This document shows positions 19,423 through 28,425 of a stretch of 64,000 nt of DNA, piece by piece. Position numbers and translations under genes: made by a program. The stretch comes from Psychrobacter sp. UBA3483. GTDB lineage: Bacteria > Pseudomonadota > Gammaproteobacteria > Pseudomonadales > Moraxellaceae. The notes beneath the pieces were generated by a model, which was not told the DNA's origin, searched no databases, and saw nothing but the letters and a program-made list of their open reading frames with translations. Within the stretch, counting starts at the first letter, position 1. Every line of letters begins with the position of its first letter. Where the stretch lies: positions 124,001 to 188,000 of the forward strand of contig NZ_DFQS01000005.1 in assembly GCF_002377905.1 (NCBI RefSeq). Direction: 5' to 3'.

Positions 19423-19758
19423 AGTTGGTTTCCTTAATAAGAAGTTTTAGATAAGCATTGCTGATGACAATGGACGTTGTGATGGATATGGTTGTTGGGT
19501 GCAATAAATCGTGCAAGCTGATTACTATAGCAGCTTGTTATGATTATAAAAGCGAGTTTTGTGGGCGCTAAAGGCACGGTCAAAAATGTTTAATTTTTCC
19601 TTGTTTTGCTATATATTTATTTTAAAAAATATATACGATCTGTCGTACAAAAATAACGCTATGAAGTATTTGCTTGGTGCATTATGCTAAACAGCAGTAG
19701 TGTTAAGGATTTCGTTAACCAAACAAGCAATCAATAAGCAAAAAACAAGGAAGTAATT
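19423..19758. other. 336-bp divergent intergenic region
   Basis: No gene is seen. It separates the leftward crotonase gene and the rightward hydrolase gene. It is AT-rich around 19610-19640 with a weak AT palindrome and must hold both promoters, but no clear -35/-10 pair was recognised. Confidence 0.5.
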
Positions 19759-20571
19759 ATGCCAATGATAAATGTAAATAACGTTGATATTTATTATGAA
19801 GACAGTGCGCCGGAGGATAAGCAAAAGCCAGTGATGGTATTTGCCCATGGACTACTATGGAATACGCGGATGTATGATAAGCAGGTGGAGTACTTTAAAT
19901 CTGGCTGCCGCTGTATTGCATTTGATTTTCGCGGGCAAGGTCAGTCGGAGATTACCAAATCAGGCTATGATATGGAGACGCTGACTGAGGATACGCTAGC
20001 ATTGTTGGATGCACTAAATATTGATAAATGTCATTTTTTAGGGTTATCGATGGGCGGTTTTGTCGCTCAGCGTATCGCGCTAAAACGTCCGGAGCTACTA
20101 TTATCGCTGACCTTACTTGAAACGTCAGCAGACCCTGAAGACCCAAAAAACGTGCCGCAGTATCGCAAATTGATGAAGGCTATTCGCTGGCTTGGTATGA
20201 AGCGCGTCAGTCAAAAAGTCATGCCTATTATGTTTGGCAGTAGTTTTTTGGCGGATAAGTCGCGTAAGGCTGACCGTAGAGCGTGGCTTGCGATGTTACA
20301 AGGCAATCGTAAAGGTGGCGTCGTAAAGGCGACCACAGGTGTGATTGAACGCTCAGACACTTACGATCAGCTAGGCGAGATTAGCACGCCGACATTGATT
20401 ATCGTTGGCGATGAAGACGTGGCAACGCCTTACGCAAAGGCGGAGCGGATGCATTTTGCTATTAAAGGCTCGAAGCTTGCGGTTATTAAAGGCGCTGGGC
20501 ATACAGCGACGGTAGAAGAACCTGAGCAGGTTAATAAAGTGATTAATACCTTTTTAGCCAACTGTGTCTAA
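19759..20571 (+). CDS. Alpha/beta hydrolase
   Basis: 270 residues. ATG preceded by AAGGAAG. Alpha/beta hydrolase fold with HGLLWNTRMYD (oxyanion region), nucleophile elbow GLSMGGF (Ser about residue 97), acid in VGDEDVATP and His in GAGHTATVEEPEQV. No signal peptide; cytoplasmic. The family includes esterases, lactonases such as PcaD and haloperoxidase-like proteins; the substrate is not deducible. It forms the left border of the Ter island and ends before a terminator. Confidence 0.88.
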   Translation: MPMINVNNVDIYYEDSAPEDKQKPVMVFAHGLLWNTRMYDKQVEYFKSGCRCIAFDFRGQGQSEITKSGYDMETLTEDTLALLDALNIDKCHFLGLSMGGFVAQRIALKRPELLLSLTLLETSADPEDPKNVPQYRKLMKAIRWLGMKRVSQKVMPIMFGSSFLADKSRKADRRAWLAMLQGNRKGGVVKATTGVIERSDTYDQLGEISTPTLIIVGDEDVATPYAKAERMHFAIKGSKLAVIKGAGHTATVEEPEQVNKVINTFLANCV

Positions 20572-20650
20572 CTTTGAGCGAGACTGAAAGCAGCTTGAAT
20601 AAGACATAGTAGTTAATGAAATAATAGGTGTAATGGACATTTTCCATGCT

Positions 20651-20687
20651 AAAAGCCGTTATCTTAAATAGGATAACGGCTTTTTTA
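20651..20687. terminator. Bidirectional terminator at island boundary
   Basis: Stem AAAAGCCGTTATC / GATAACGGCTTTT with TTAAATAG loop, between the rightward hydrolase gene and the leftward ter-biosynthetic operon that ends at 20771. T-run on the plus strand, four T on the minus strand. Confidence 0.85.
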
Positions 20688-20770
20688 TTGAAACTTAGAC
20701 TAACACATTAACTTTAAAGCGGCAGTTTTAAAAAAAACATACGATAAAGCAGTAAAGCTAATGTCTTTAT

Positions 20771-21856
20771 TTATAACCGGGTCGTATAGTCAGTATTGAT
20801 ATCATCAAGGGTGCCAAAGACCTCAGCGCGATTGACGATTTCGGTTGCCCATGCACGGTGTGTGGCGGGCTCAAGCATGGTATCGTTATATTTAAAGACC
20901 GCTTTTGCTTCGCTATGCAAGATTGCCTGCGCTTCATCCAAGGTACTTAACGGCACGCAATACGCTTGCTGTACCAACGCAATCTGGCTTGGATGAATGA
21001 CCGTTTTGCCGACCAGTCCTAAGTTCACGTCACGCATCAGCTCTTTCATAAACAGTGTTGGCTGCTCTAAGTATTCAAATACCGGTGCGGTAAGATAAAA
21101 ACCATGCGGTACAAAGCAGCCAAGCAGCTGATAGGCAAGCGTACCAATCGGGGTGTCATAGACAATGCTGTTTTTAGGACGGCGTAAACGCAGCGCTGCA
21201 AATAAGTCATTACCACCGATACGCAGGGCAAATACTGGCTGGCTAAAAGCTTCTTTAAAGCCAATCGCCAACTCTTGATTGTGATGCGGGTTAAATAGCG
21301 CTGCCGTCTCAAGCGTCGGCATCAATAGCTGCTCAGTGCTTAAATTCTGAGACGCCATGCGCCAATTAGACAAACTATACATATCGACTTTTGGCATCAC
21401 AAAACCGTCGACCAAATCAATATGGGCAAAATCTGCCAGCTGCTCTAGCATGGCCGGATGACGTGGGCGAATAAATACTAGCGGCCTGGTTGGCTGATTG
21501 GTGTGCGCTTTTGATTGAATGCCCTCTTTTTTTGCAGGGTCATTAATACTATCGACATGCGCCGCCCACGTATGTAGCAGCGTTTGCAGGCGTATGAGCG
21601 CCAATTCAACATCGTTATGGCTGACTGCATCTTCTAAGCAGATAATAATACTGTTAATGGTCGGTAATTTGTCGCGCGTAATGACTTGCCAAATATCTTG
21701 CCGCGTCGCAGGCATATATAGGCTAGCACCCAGCTGATACGGGTGATGGGTATGCGGTTTGAGCATCGCATGACGCTCAGTAATCAGGTGGGCGTAAGAC
21801 TGATTGTTATTATAAATATTGGACTCATTGTGGGGTATATCGGACATAGTTGGCAT
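20771..21856 (-). CDS. HpcH/HpaI-CitE-like C-C bond lyase of Ter island
   Basis: 361 residues. TIM-barrel aldolase/citrate-lyase-beta type: LYMPATRQDIW, SIIICLEDAV (metal/substrate acid ED), PLVFIRPRH, DGFVMPKVD, LLMPTLETAALF, FALRIGGNDLFAALRLRR, and KTVIHPSQIALVQQAY. These match the C-C bond lyase that accompanies ter genes and has been predicted to act in synthesis of a nucleoside-like metabolite. It is the last gene of the leftward operon (138 bp after the StiP-type gene). Two in-frame ATG codons (21856, 21847) are possible starts. The substrate is unknown. Confidence 0.85.
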   Translation of the reverse strand: MPTMSDIPHNESNIYNNNQSYAHLITERHAMLKPHTHHPYQLGASLYMPATRQDIWQVITRDKLPTINSIIICLEDAVSHNDVELALIRLQTLLHTWAAHVDSINDPAKKEGIQSKAHTNQPTRPLVFIRPRHPAMLEQLADFAHIDLVDGFVMPKVDMYSLSNWRMASQNLSTEQLLMPTLETAALFNPHHNQELAIGFKEAFSQPVFALRIGGNDLFAALRLRRPKNSIVYDTPIGTLAYQLLGCFVPHGFYLTAPVFEYLEQPTLFMKELMRDVNLGLVGKTVIHPSQIALVQQAYCVPLSTLDEAQAILHSEAKAVFKYNDTMLEPATHRAWATEIVNRAEVFGTLDDINTDYTTRL

Positions 21857-21994
21857 CGTAAATAGTGATAAGTGAATGGTTATAGCAAGAAATCATAGCG
21901 TAAGGACGTATGATAAAAACAGCGGTGCTGATGCAGTATTGATGCATTTCTTTTGCAAGGCATCAATACATCAAGGCATCAATACATTAATGAA

Positions 21995-23194
21995 TCATGA
22001 GCGATCTGTTGCCCGCTGCTTGATCAGCGTAATCGCTTGATAGGGGAGTATTTTAGCACCTAATACCGTGATATTGATATCACGCTCGCTACATAAATGC
22101 CGCAATAACACCGTATCTGGGTGATCGGCGGTGGCCAACAAGATGCGCTCAGGATCACGGCGTAATATCGCCCGTGTCGCCTCTGCAATGGTCGGCTTAA
22201 TACGGTTGCGATTGCTAATGTCATACTCTGCTGCCAGCGTATCAATTAAAGCAGCTGTCTGATAGCGTGGTTGCTCAAACGTTTGCAAGCATTGTAGAGA
22301 TGTAGACAATGCCCGCCGCGCGCTATCAATACGATCAACAAAAGCTAAGCTATGATCTACCTGAACCAAGTTATCGTAAAAGACACTACGATGTAGCCCC
22401 GATTGTGGCTCAGTATATAAACTGCGTGATATCAGTCCCGATACGGTGCTGTTCAATAGACCTGAAGGAATCAACCAGTCTTCCTCACTTGCCGCCAGCC
22501 AAGCAACGCCCGCGGGATCAGCAAGGGTTAATAAGGGAATAACATCCTTACCCTGATGAAAAATATTGGCAAAATATGGATGACTAGGATCGCTAAAGAC
22601 TTCTAAGCTACGCGCCAGCTCTTGATAAATCGCCCCTTTGCCCGTCCAGCCGTCGACAAATACGATGGCACTCTCTGGATGAGCGTCCAATATCATCTGC
22701 AGCGCGACTGGATCAAGTCCTCGGTCGCGAATGATACTGATACCATAATGCACACTTGGCAACGCATAGCTGCTATCGGCATCTGACCTTTCGTTGTCTA
22801 ATAGGGCACGCTGCAACAATACGCCAACTGGTAAACCTGCACGTACCAAGCTGACTAATATTAATGGACGTTCAGTACTTACCGTTTGCTGAAAAATATG
22901 GTGTAGCGTATAAGCCAAGTTAGCAATATCAGTTGCGGTTCTCGTTGTACCTTGCGCTAATGCCTGCTGATACAATTGCTCATGCATGGCGGTTGGCGCA
23001 TCCTCTAAGGTTAACATATCTGAATAGTGGCGCTGTCCACTTTGGATGAGCGCTTCTTTTTGACTGACTGGTACATCAGCAACGGCGTTTTTATCAACGA
23101 TATCAAGCAGCACAGTCACATCGCTGGCAAGATAGCTGCCTGAGCCATATTCCTGCATTTTTTGAATATTAGGGTTCGTTATAGGATGGGTCAT
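21995..23194 (-). CDS. StiP/PRTase_1-type phosphoribosyltransferase of Ter island
   Basis: 399 residues. ATG preceded by AGGA. Often annotated as cysteine protease StiP, but the domain is now viewed as a phosphoribosyltransferase: LILVSLVRAGLPVGVLLQRAL, HYGISIIRDRGLD, and the PRPP-loop-like IVFVDGWTGKGAIYQEL around residue 180. The C-terminal third is helical, ending with a Rossmann-like segment (ERILLATADHPDTVLLRHLC). In the Ter system it is one of two PRTases in the biosynthetic operon. It is separated from the HAD gene by a MITE-like element, so its promoter or coupling may differ from the rest. Confidence 0.85.
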   Translation of the reverse strand: MTHPITNPNIQKMQEYGSGSYLASDVTVLLDIVDKNAVADVPVSQKEALIQSGQRHYSDMLTLEDAPTAMHEQLYQQALAQGTTRTATDIANLAYTLHHIFQQTVSTERPLILVSLVRAGLPVGVLLQRALLDNERSDADSSYALPSVHYGISIIRDRGLDPVALQMILDAHPESAIVFVDGWTGKGAIYQELARSLEVFSDPSHPYFANIFHQGKDVIPLLTLADPAGVAWLAASEEDWLIPSGLLNSTVSGLISRSLYTEPQSGLHRSVFYDNLVQVDHSLAFVDRIDSARRALSTSLQCLQTFEQPRYQTAALIDTLAAEYDISNRNRIKPTIAEATRAILRRDPERILLATADHPDTVLLRHLCSERDINITVLGAKILPYQAITLIKQRATDRS

Positions 23195-23243
23195 AAGATA
23201 GTTCCTACTTACAAAAATGCGTTCGATTATTGTTTTTATTTAT

Positions 23244-23411
23244 GGTGTGTCCTCATTTTAAAAATGGTGATAAAAATCAGATAAATTGTAGCCAAACAAG
23301 TAAAATAGTGCAGTTAATATCGGGATATTACCCAGCTATTTGACGAAGTTTGGCAAAATTTAGCCATTTTTAGACCATTTAGATGTCCATCGATTGAATT
23401 GAGGACACGCC
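23244..23411. mobile_element. MITE-like element, 168 bp
   Basis: Terminal inverted repeats: left GGTGTGTCCTCA (23244-23255) and the right end reads in reverse complement GGCGTGTCCTCA. No coding capacity. The right 53 bp (23355-23407) recur in inverted orientation at 40617-40669 with 48 of 53 matches. The TIR form resembles IS5-superfamily ends, but no parent IS is present here. Target duplication is not clear. It occupies most of the 241-bp gap between two operon genes. Confidence 0.6.
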
Positions 23412-23435
23412 TTAGGAGAGGTTAAGCGTTTAGAA

Positions 23436-24269
23436 TTACTGCGAGCTAAAGCGCTCATGTAGCTGACCATGATTGGGCATGCCATACCAGTCAAGCAATT
23501 GCAAAAATGGCAAATCGGCCAAGCTATCACCAAAACCAAAACTTGGACGCTGGTTGTCTAAATGCTGGTCTAATAAAAACTGCACCGCATGGCGTTTATG
23601 AACCGCGTGCGGCAGTATCGCCAGATTGTTCGCATTCACATGCACATAAAAATCTTGCTCAAAGTCACGTATTAACGTTGGCAATTTTTTAGCGAGCTCT
23701 ACTAACGCTTGATGGTCCTTTTGCCCATGCTTAATAGCCAGATAAATGGTCAGCGCTTCATTATCAGCGCCATTATTAAAGTGATCGATATGCGGTGTAA
23801 ATACCAGCTGGCTGTTGTCATTTCTACTGTGATTGGCAAATAATTGGCTTAGCTGCTGTAATTTATCCTGCAATGGTGCAAGCTGACTATGCATATGCTG
23901 TTGCCAATGGGTTTGTAGCGCACCGTCTCTATCAAGAATAATCGCACCGTGGGTTAAGACCTGCCAGCTATCAAAAGGCAGCTTAACGCGTTTGATTTCA
24001 CTGCGATCGCGTGCGGTGACCACTATCAACTCTGTAATAAGCAGCAGCCAATTAAAGAACGCGGCTTGGCGCTGACTCATAAAGCTTAACGGCTTGCCTT
24101 GTTTATTAACGGTCGCGCAAACTAGATTTTCAGGTTCAGACGTTGGTAATTCCCATGCATCAATTTTACGTTGGGTTTGAAAAAGCGTATCGTCCAAATC
24201 CATCAGCGCGTAGGGTTTGATAATATCGGGATTGGCTTGAAAAAATGGGCTAGTCATAGTATTTGCCAT
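23436..24269 (-). CDS. HAD-superfamily hydrolase of Ter island
   Basis: 277 residues. The HAD nucleophile motif YALMDLDDTLFQTQRKID lies at residues about 16-33 (first Asp nucleophile, second general acid). Motif II-like VTARDRSEIKRV and motif III/IV region with FGFGDSLADLPFLQLLDWYGMP complete the site; a cap of the C2 type sits between. Probably a phosphatase acting in the predicted ter-metabolite pathway, after the PRTase steps (inference from operon context). Start ATG at 24269 or 24257; no clear SD. Follows PRTase-TRSP gene by 110 bp. Confidence 0.85.
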   Translation of the reverse strand: MANTMTSPFFQANPDIIKPYALMDLDDTLFQTQRKIDAWELPTSEPENLVCATVNKQGKPLSFMSQRQAAFFNWLLLITELIVVTARDRSEIKRVKLPFDSWQVLTHGAIILDRDGALQTHWQQHMHSQLAPLQDKLQQLSQLFANHSRNDNSQLVFTPHIDHFNNGADNEALTIYLAIKHGQKDHQALVELAKKLPTLIRDFEQDFYVHVNANNLAILPHAVHKRHAVQFLLDQHLDNQRPSFGFGDSLADLPFLQLLDWYGMPNHGQLHERFSSQ

Positions 24270-24379
24270 AAAAGCGTGCGTAAGGGTTAAATGTGAAAAT
24301 CAAAGTAGGGTTTAAAGGATAGTTTTAATGGAACAGCTTTTATAAGACAGCCTTTGTAAGCTAGCTTTTATAAAACAGC

Positions 24380-25681
24380 TTAAAGCGTCGGACTCACCAC
24401 CAACACATTATCCAAACTTTGCCACATGTCATCAACGCTATCCGCTGATGTTTCCACACACAAAACAATTAAGTCCCAATCGCTAGGCTCAACATTATAA
24501 GCAAAGTTGGTCATACCCAGCCCATAGTTGTCGCTAAAACTGAGCATCGTGGTAATCGCGCCACCAAGGGCAATCGGTGAGCGCGTTAAGGCACTAAACT
24601 CAACCGTAGCGTTTTGAGTTTGCGTCTCAAGCCATTCCGCTAATAAAAACGGCAACCAAACAAACTCATTACTGCCCAATACTAAAATCCGCTGTGGCAA
24701 TTGCTCATTGTCAAACTGTTCTTTTTCAGATTGGGCTCGCTGATTAAAAAGGTTAAATGCTGCTTGAAACTTCATCAGATAATTATCAAAACTATCGGTA
24801 CTATCTAGCGTTGGGAAGCGCCCCCAATTGCCAGTGTTGCCTAATGGCTGACTGCCAGCCTCAGTGGTATCGACCGATGGCATCGTAATGGATTCAGGGT
24901 TGGGCGCATCCGTCCAAGTCCAAGCCCCAGATAGTAGGTGATGACGATGAAAGTCAATATTAGGCAAACGTGCAGATATGTTGTCATCTACGTCAACTGG
25001 AGCTTGGTTCTGATTTAACGACCAATCTACCAATGTCGTTAGATGCACTTGTTCTAATTCGGTCAGTCCTGCGTTACGAAGGGCGGTGACGACATTGACG
25101 CAAGTATTGCCCGTTGACGCTTCGTCATCAACCATAATCAAGGTTTTGCTCACTAGTAGCTGTGCTTGGATCGCTTTATCTGCACTTTGATAAATCAGAT
25201 GCTGGCTGGCGTGGCTGTGATCTTCGCTAAAAGTCGTTAGCAAGGTTTCAGTATTATCGTCGTTATGTTGTGCATGACGGGTTGAGTTGAGCAATAAAGC
25301 GTTTGGATATCGAGTTTGTAGCGCTTGATGTACTCCCGCAGATAAACCAACTGCCGTCTCTGCCATACCAATGACCAAAATGGGTTCAGGCAAATCATTT
25401 GGTACTAAGTTTGCCAAATCCGTAAAAGCATGACGCATGGTGCTAGGTGCGACTGGAATATGGCGACCTAAGACTTTTGAGACAAACAAAAATGCGCGTT
25501 TAGGATTGATGCGCTGCGCAAAGCCAAGCAAGTCTTCTAATTGATAGTGATTGCTTTGTTCTGTTCCATCTTTTGCAGTGGCTGAATTGGTTTGATAAGT
25601 TAAATCAAGAGTGCCGCGTGGTAGGGTGATGCTATGCTTATAAATTTTATTAGCCGTCATATTATTTTTAATATCAGTCAT
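24380..25681 (-). CDS. Phosphoribosyltransferase with C-terminal TRSP domain
   Basis: 433 residues. The N-terminal PRTase_2 domain has ILVIGMAETAVGLSAGVHQAL and the PRPP loop TLIMVDDEASTGNTCVNVV (residues about 180-198). The C-terminal half holds the TRSP domain, including the eponymous motif in SALTRSPIALGGAI and the preceding WGRFPTL. This two-domain protein is a marker of the Ter-associated biosynthetic module. The start codon overlaps the last codons of the NYN-LOTUS-TerD gene by 8 bp, indicating translational coupling. Its exact base or acceptor is unknown. Confidence 0.9.
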   Translation of the reverse strand: MTDIKNNMTANKIYKHSITLPRGTLDLTYQTNSATAKDGTEQSNHYQLEDLLGFAQRINPKRAFLFVSKVLGRHIPVAPSTMRHAFTDLANLVPNDLPEPILVIGMAETAVGLSAGVHQALQTRYPNALLLNSTRHAQHNDDNTETLLTTFSEDHSHASQHLIYQSADKAIQAQLLVSKTLIMVDDEASTGNTCVNVVTALRNAGLTELEQVHLTTLVDWSLNQNQAPVDVDDNISARLPNIDFHRHHLLSGAWTWTDAPNPESITMPSVDTTEAGSQPLGNTGNWGRFPTLDSTDSFDNYLMKFQAAFNLFNQRAQSEKEQFDNEQLPQRILVLGSNEFVWLPFLLAEWLETQTQNATVEFSALTRSPIALGGAITTMLSFSDNYGLGMTNFAYNVEPSDWDLIVLCVETSADSVDDMWQSLDNVLVVSPTL

Positions 25682-27041
25682 CGCTTATTTCTATCCCATA
25701 TTTTTCGCAAAGATAACGTAGGTCGCCATCTATATTTTGATGCTTTGGCGTAAATTGCCATTGTTTGCCTGCTCGGTTTAACGTAAATAGAATCAGACTT
25801 TGATCTGACTTATCTTTTATGTCAAATTCACCAGAAAACAATAATGCATTTTGTTGCTTATCAAGGATACTTAGTTGAATAGGTGTCTGCAGTGAGTCGG
25901 TCGCTAAGTTTTCAAGCTCACTTGATAACGCAAAGTTAAGTTGTTCTATATTGGCAGGTTGGAGGTTTAGATCACAACTGAACTCAGATATGGATTTCTC
26001 AGCTTCAAGCTGTTGATCCAGTTCGACTGCACCATCTTCACTATGAGTCTGTCCGTAAAATATCATGTCTTCATCGCCACGTACTTTTGCAGTGGCGTCT
26101 ACTCTAAATAATACGGCATCGATCGTAGGGGCGGTTGTTATTTTGACAATAATAGGTGCAGCGGCAAAGAGGTTGGATGTAGTTTCAGAAATTTGTTTTT
26201 GATGAATAGCATTATCATCAATTTGTGAGTTTGACGTTGATTTACTATTAGCTTTTACAGAAGGTGAGGTGTTTTTTTTATTTTTTAATTTAATTAACAT
26301 AACCTTATTTTCACGGCGCATATCGTATAGACGTAGTGTCATAATAAGATCAGAGAATTTTTTATAGCCATATTTATCTAGTTTGATGTTTTCATGGTTT
26401 TGATGAATTTGGCTAGCAATATAAGATAGGTTTGACCAACCATCTTTAGCATTAGGATTCTCATTGATAAGCTTATTTATTACGCCAATAAGATGATTTT
26501 GGGTATGTAATTGCTTAGTCGTCCAACGTTCTGGTGCTATGTTTGAAGATGGGAGGTTATTTTTATTCGGTGCAGGAGCGACTTTAATTGAGTTGTTTTT
26601 AGCAGTTAATAAATCCTCTACATAAAAGAATTTATCACACGCCTGCGAAAAAGCGCTAACCGTATTGCGTTTGCCAAAGCCAAATACTTTTACATGGTTT
26701 TTACGAATACGTAGGGCCAGTGAAGTAAAATCGCTATCACTTGATATCAGACAAAAACCATCGTAATTATTACTATAAAGTAAATCCATGGCTTCGATAA
26801 CCATGCCGATATCAGTGGCGTTTTTGCCTTTTACATAAGCGAAATGTTGCATAGGGTCGATGGCGTATTTAAGTAATGCTTCTTGCCAGCTCTGAATATG
26901 TGCATTGCCCCAGTCGCCATAGATTTTTTTACAAGTGATATGTCCAATATTCTCTATCTCTTGCAGAATATGACCAATATTTTTTGCTGAGGCGTTATCG
27001 GCATCAATAAGTACGGCGATACTTTTGAGTTTAGCGTGCAT
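25674..27041 (-). CDS. NYN (LabA/PIN-like) nuclease - LOTUS - TerD-like fusion protein
   Basis: 455 residues. ATG preceded by AAGGA. Three modules are readable. Residues about 5-150: NYN/LabA-type PIN-like nuclease with the acidic motifs VLIDADNAS, GKNATDIGMVIEAMDLL and ISSDSDFTSLALRIRK. Residues about 170-255: OST-HTH/LOTUS-like domain (LIGVINKLINENPNAKDGWSNL to MRRENKVMLIKLK), which in other proteins binds RNA. Residues about 295-455: degenerate TerD domain (KVRGDEDMIFYGQTHSEDG, close to TerA's N-terminal domain) lacking the [12 protein letters not shown] metal motif. Suggests a Ter-controlled RNA or DNA nuclease (inference). Overlaps the next gene by 8 bp. Confidence 0.85.
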   Translation of the reverse strand: MHAKLKSIAVLIDADNASAKNIGHILQEIENIGHITCKKIYGDWGNAHIQSWQEALLKYAIDPMQHFAYVKGKNATDIGMVIEAMDLLYSNNYDGFCLISSDSDFTSLALRIRKNHVKVFGFGKRNTVSAFSQACDKFFYVEDLLTAKNNSIKVAPAPNKNNLPSSNIAPERWTTKQLHTQNHLIGVINKLINENPNAKDGWSNLSYIASQIHQNHENIKLDKYGYKKFSDLIMTLRLYDMRRENKVMLIKLKNKKNTSPSVKANSKSTSNSQIDDNAIHQKQISETTSNLFAAAPIIVKITTAPTIDAVLFRVDATAKVRGDEDMIFYGQTHSEDGAVELDQQLEAEKSISEFSCDLNLQPANIEQLNFALSSELENLATDSLQTPIQLSILDKQQNALLFSGEFDIKDKSDQSLILFTLNRAGKQWQFTPKHQNIDGDLRYLCEKYGIEISDD

Positions 27042-27107
27042 TTATTTTCCTTAATACACTTTCTTAAAGTGACTATTTCATATTTTTTATATCGTTGTAA
27101 TGATTAC

Positions 27108-28352
27108 TTAACCCTGACATCCTACTAACCACAAAGCACCGCGACTTTGCTTACTCAATTGCGGTGTGGTCAACGCGGCAGCTGTCGTGCGTGACATGCT
27201 AGAGGACTCAGATAAGTTATCTAAACTAATTCCAGCGCTCGCGAGTAGGGCGGATAATAACTGAAATTTCACCGCATAGTTCATATTTTGTGCATGCTCG
27301 TGGACGAGGCTAGACGTCACCATGCCGATAACTTCGCCAGTTGGCAAGAGTAGTGGGCTGCCACTAGAACCAGGTTGAATGGGCGCGGTAAATTGCATAT
27401 AGCGAATATCATTACCAAACCCTGTTAAACCTGAAATACAGCCTTGCGTTACTTGTAATTGGCTGCTAAGTCCTGATAATGGAAACCCTAAAGTCGTAAT
27501 GGTTTCACCCAAATTATCAGTACAACGCTGTGCTAAGGGTAAATAACTTGGTATCGGCTCGCTTACTCTAATAATGGCTGAATCACTACCGATATCGCTA
27601 AGCACCACTTGCGCCTCACGATCAGGCTGCCCTTGTTGTCGAATTCCAATCATCGCCGCCGACTCAATGACATGATAGCAAGTCAATAGATGATAAGGGT
27701 CAATAGCAAAAGCCGTCCCTGTCCAAGTTTCACCAGACTGAACGTGTCTTGGCGGGCGCGTATCACTGTTAGGATAATCTTGCTGCTGCGCGCGCTGGGC
27801 ATCTTGAATAAGGGCGTGCGTATCTGGCGGACGCATATCGAGGCTAATTTGCACATGATGCTCTAGGCTTGCCAATCCTTGGGTAGAGCTCTCACCAAGG
27901 GCGCGGCATTTAAATTGTCCATTGCGTCGGTATATTTCTAATATGATTGCTGCTTTAACATGGCGCTCACTTGCGATAAATTCATAACGAATATCGCCAT
28001 TGTTTAGCGTTAAATTTACTTTGCTTAATTCGACAGCGGGTAAGTTGAGGCTTGGCTCATGATAAACATAAGCAATCAATTGTAAAAAGCTTACGCCTTG
28101 TTTATCAAATAATGCAGGCAAATCCAATTGCCATGCGTTTGGGTTATCTTTGCTATTGAGCTGTGCCCACTCTTTTGGTTCATGCAGATAAGCAGGGCTA
28201 CAAGCAGCTTTACGATGCTCATCTAAAGGCAGCCATAATAGTCCAAGCTGCTCGCCAAACTTTAGCTGATTTGTCGTCGCAAAAGCGACCGAACAATTCG
28301 ATTGGGCGATAACCGTATTTGCTCCTAACGCTAACGTGGTTTGTGCTGTCAT
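27108..28352 (-). CDS. TerD-like domain fused to trypsin-like serine protease
   Basis: 414 residues. ATG preceded by AGAGG. Residues 1-175 form a degenerate TerD-like domain (LALGANTVIAQ at the start, AAIILEIYRRNGQFKCRALGE at the end, matching the TerD ending). Residues about 205-360 are a trypsin-like protease with the triad visible: His in LLTCYHVIES, Asp in SDIGSDSAII, Ser in PIQPGSSGSPLLL. No signal peptide, so it should act in the cytoplasm. The metal-binding acidic loop of TerD is absent. Between the ATP-grasp and NYN genes, 66 and 73 bp away, clearly one operon. Confidence 0.87.
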   Translation of the reverse strand: MTAQTTLALGANTVIAQSNCSVAFATTNQLKFGEQLGLLWLPLDEHRKAACSPAYLHEPKEWAQLNSKDNPNAWQLDLPALFDKQGVSFLQLIAYVYHEPSLNLPAVELSKVNLTLNNGDIRYEFIASERHVKAAIILEIYRRNGQFKCRALGESSTQGLASLEHHVQISLDMRPPDTHALIQDAQRAQQQDYPNSDTRPPRHVQSGETWTGTAFAIDPYHLLTCYHVIESAAMIGIRQQGQPDREAQVVLSDIGSDSAIIRVSEPIPSYLPLAQRCTDNLGETITTLGFPLSGLSSQLQVTQGCISGLTGFGNDIRYMQFTAPIQPGSSGSPLLLPTGEVIGMVTSSLVHEHAQNMNYAVKFQLLSALLASAGISLDNLSESSSMSRTTAAALTTPQLSKQSRGALWLVGCQG

Positions 28353-28425
28353 CGCCTGCCTCTTGTTGAATATATTCGGTTGCCGCCAATTTATTACTAC
28401 CGATTTTTTATTTCATTATTCTTAC

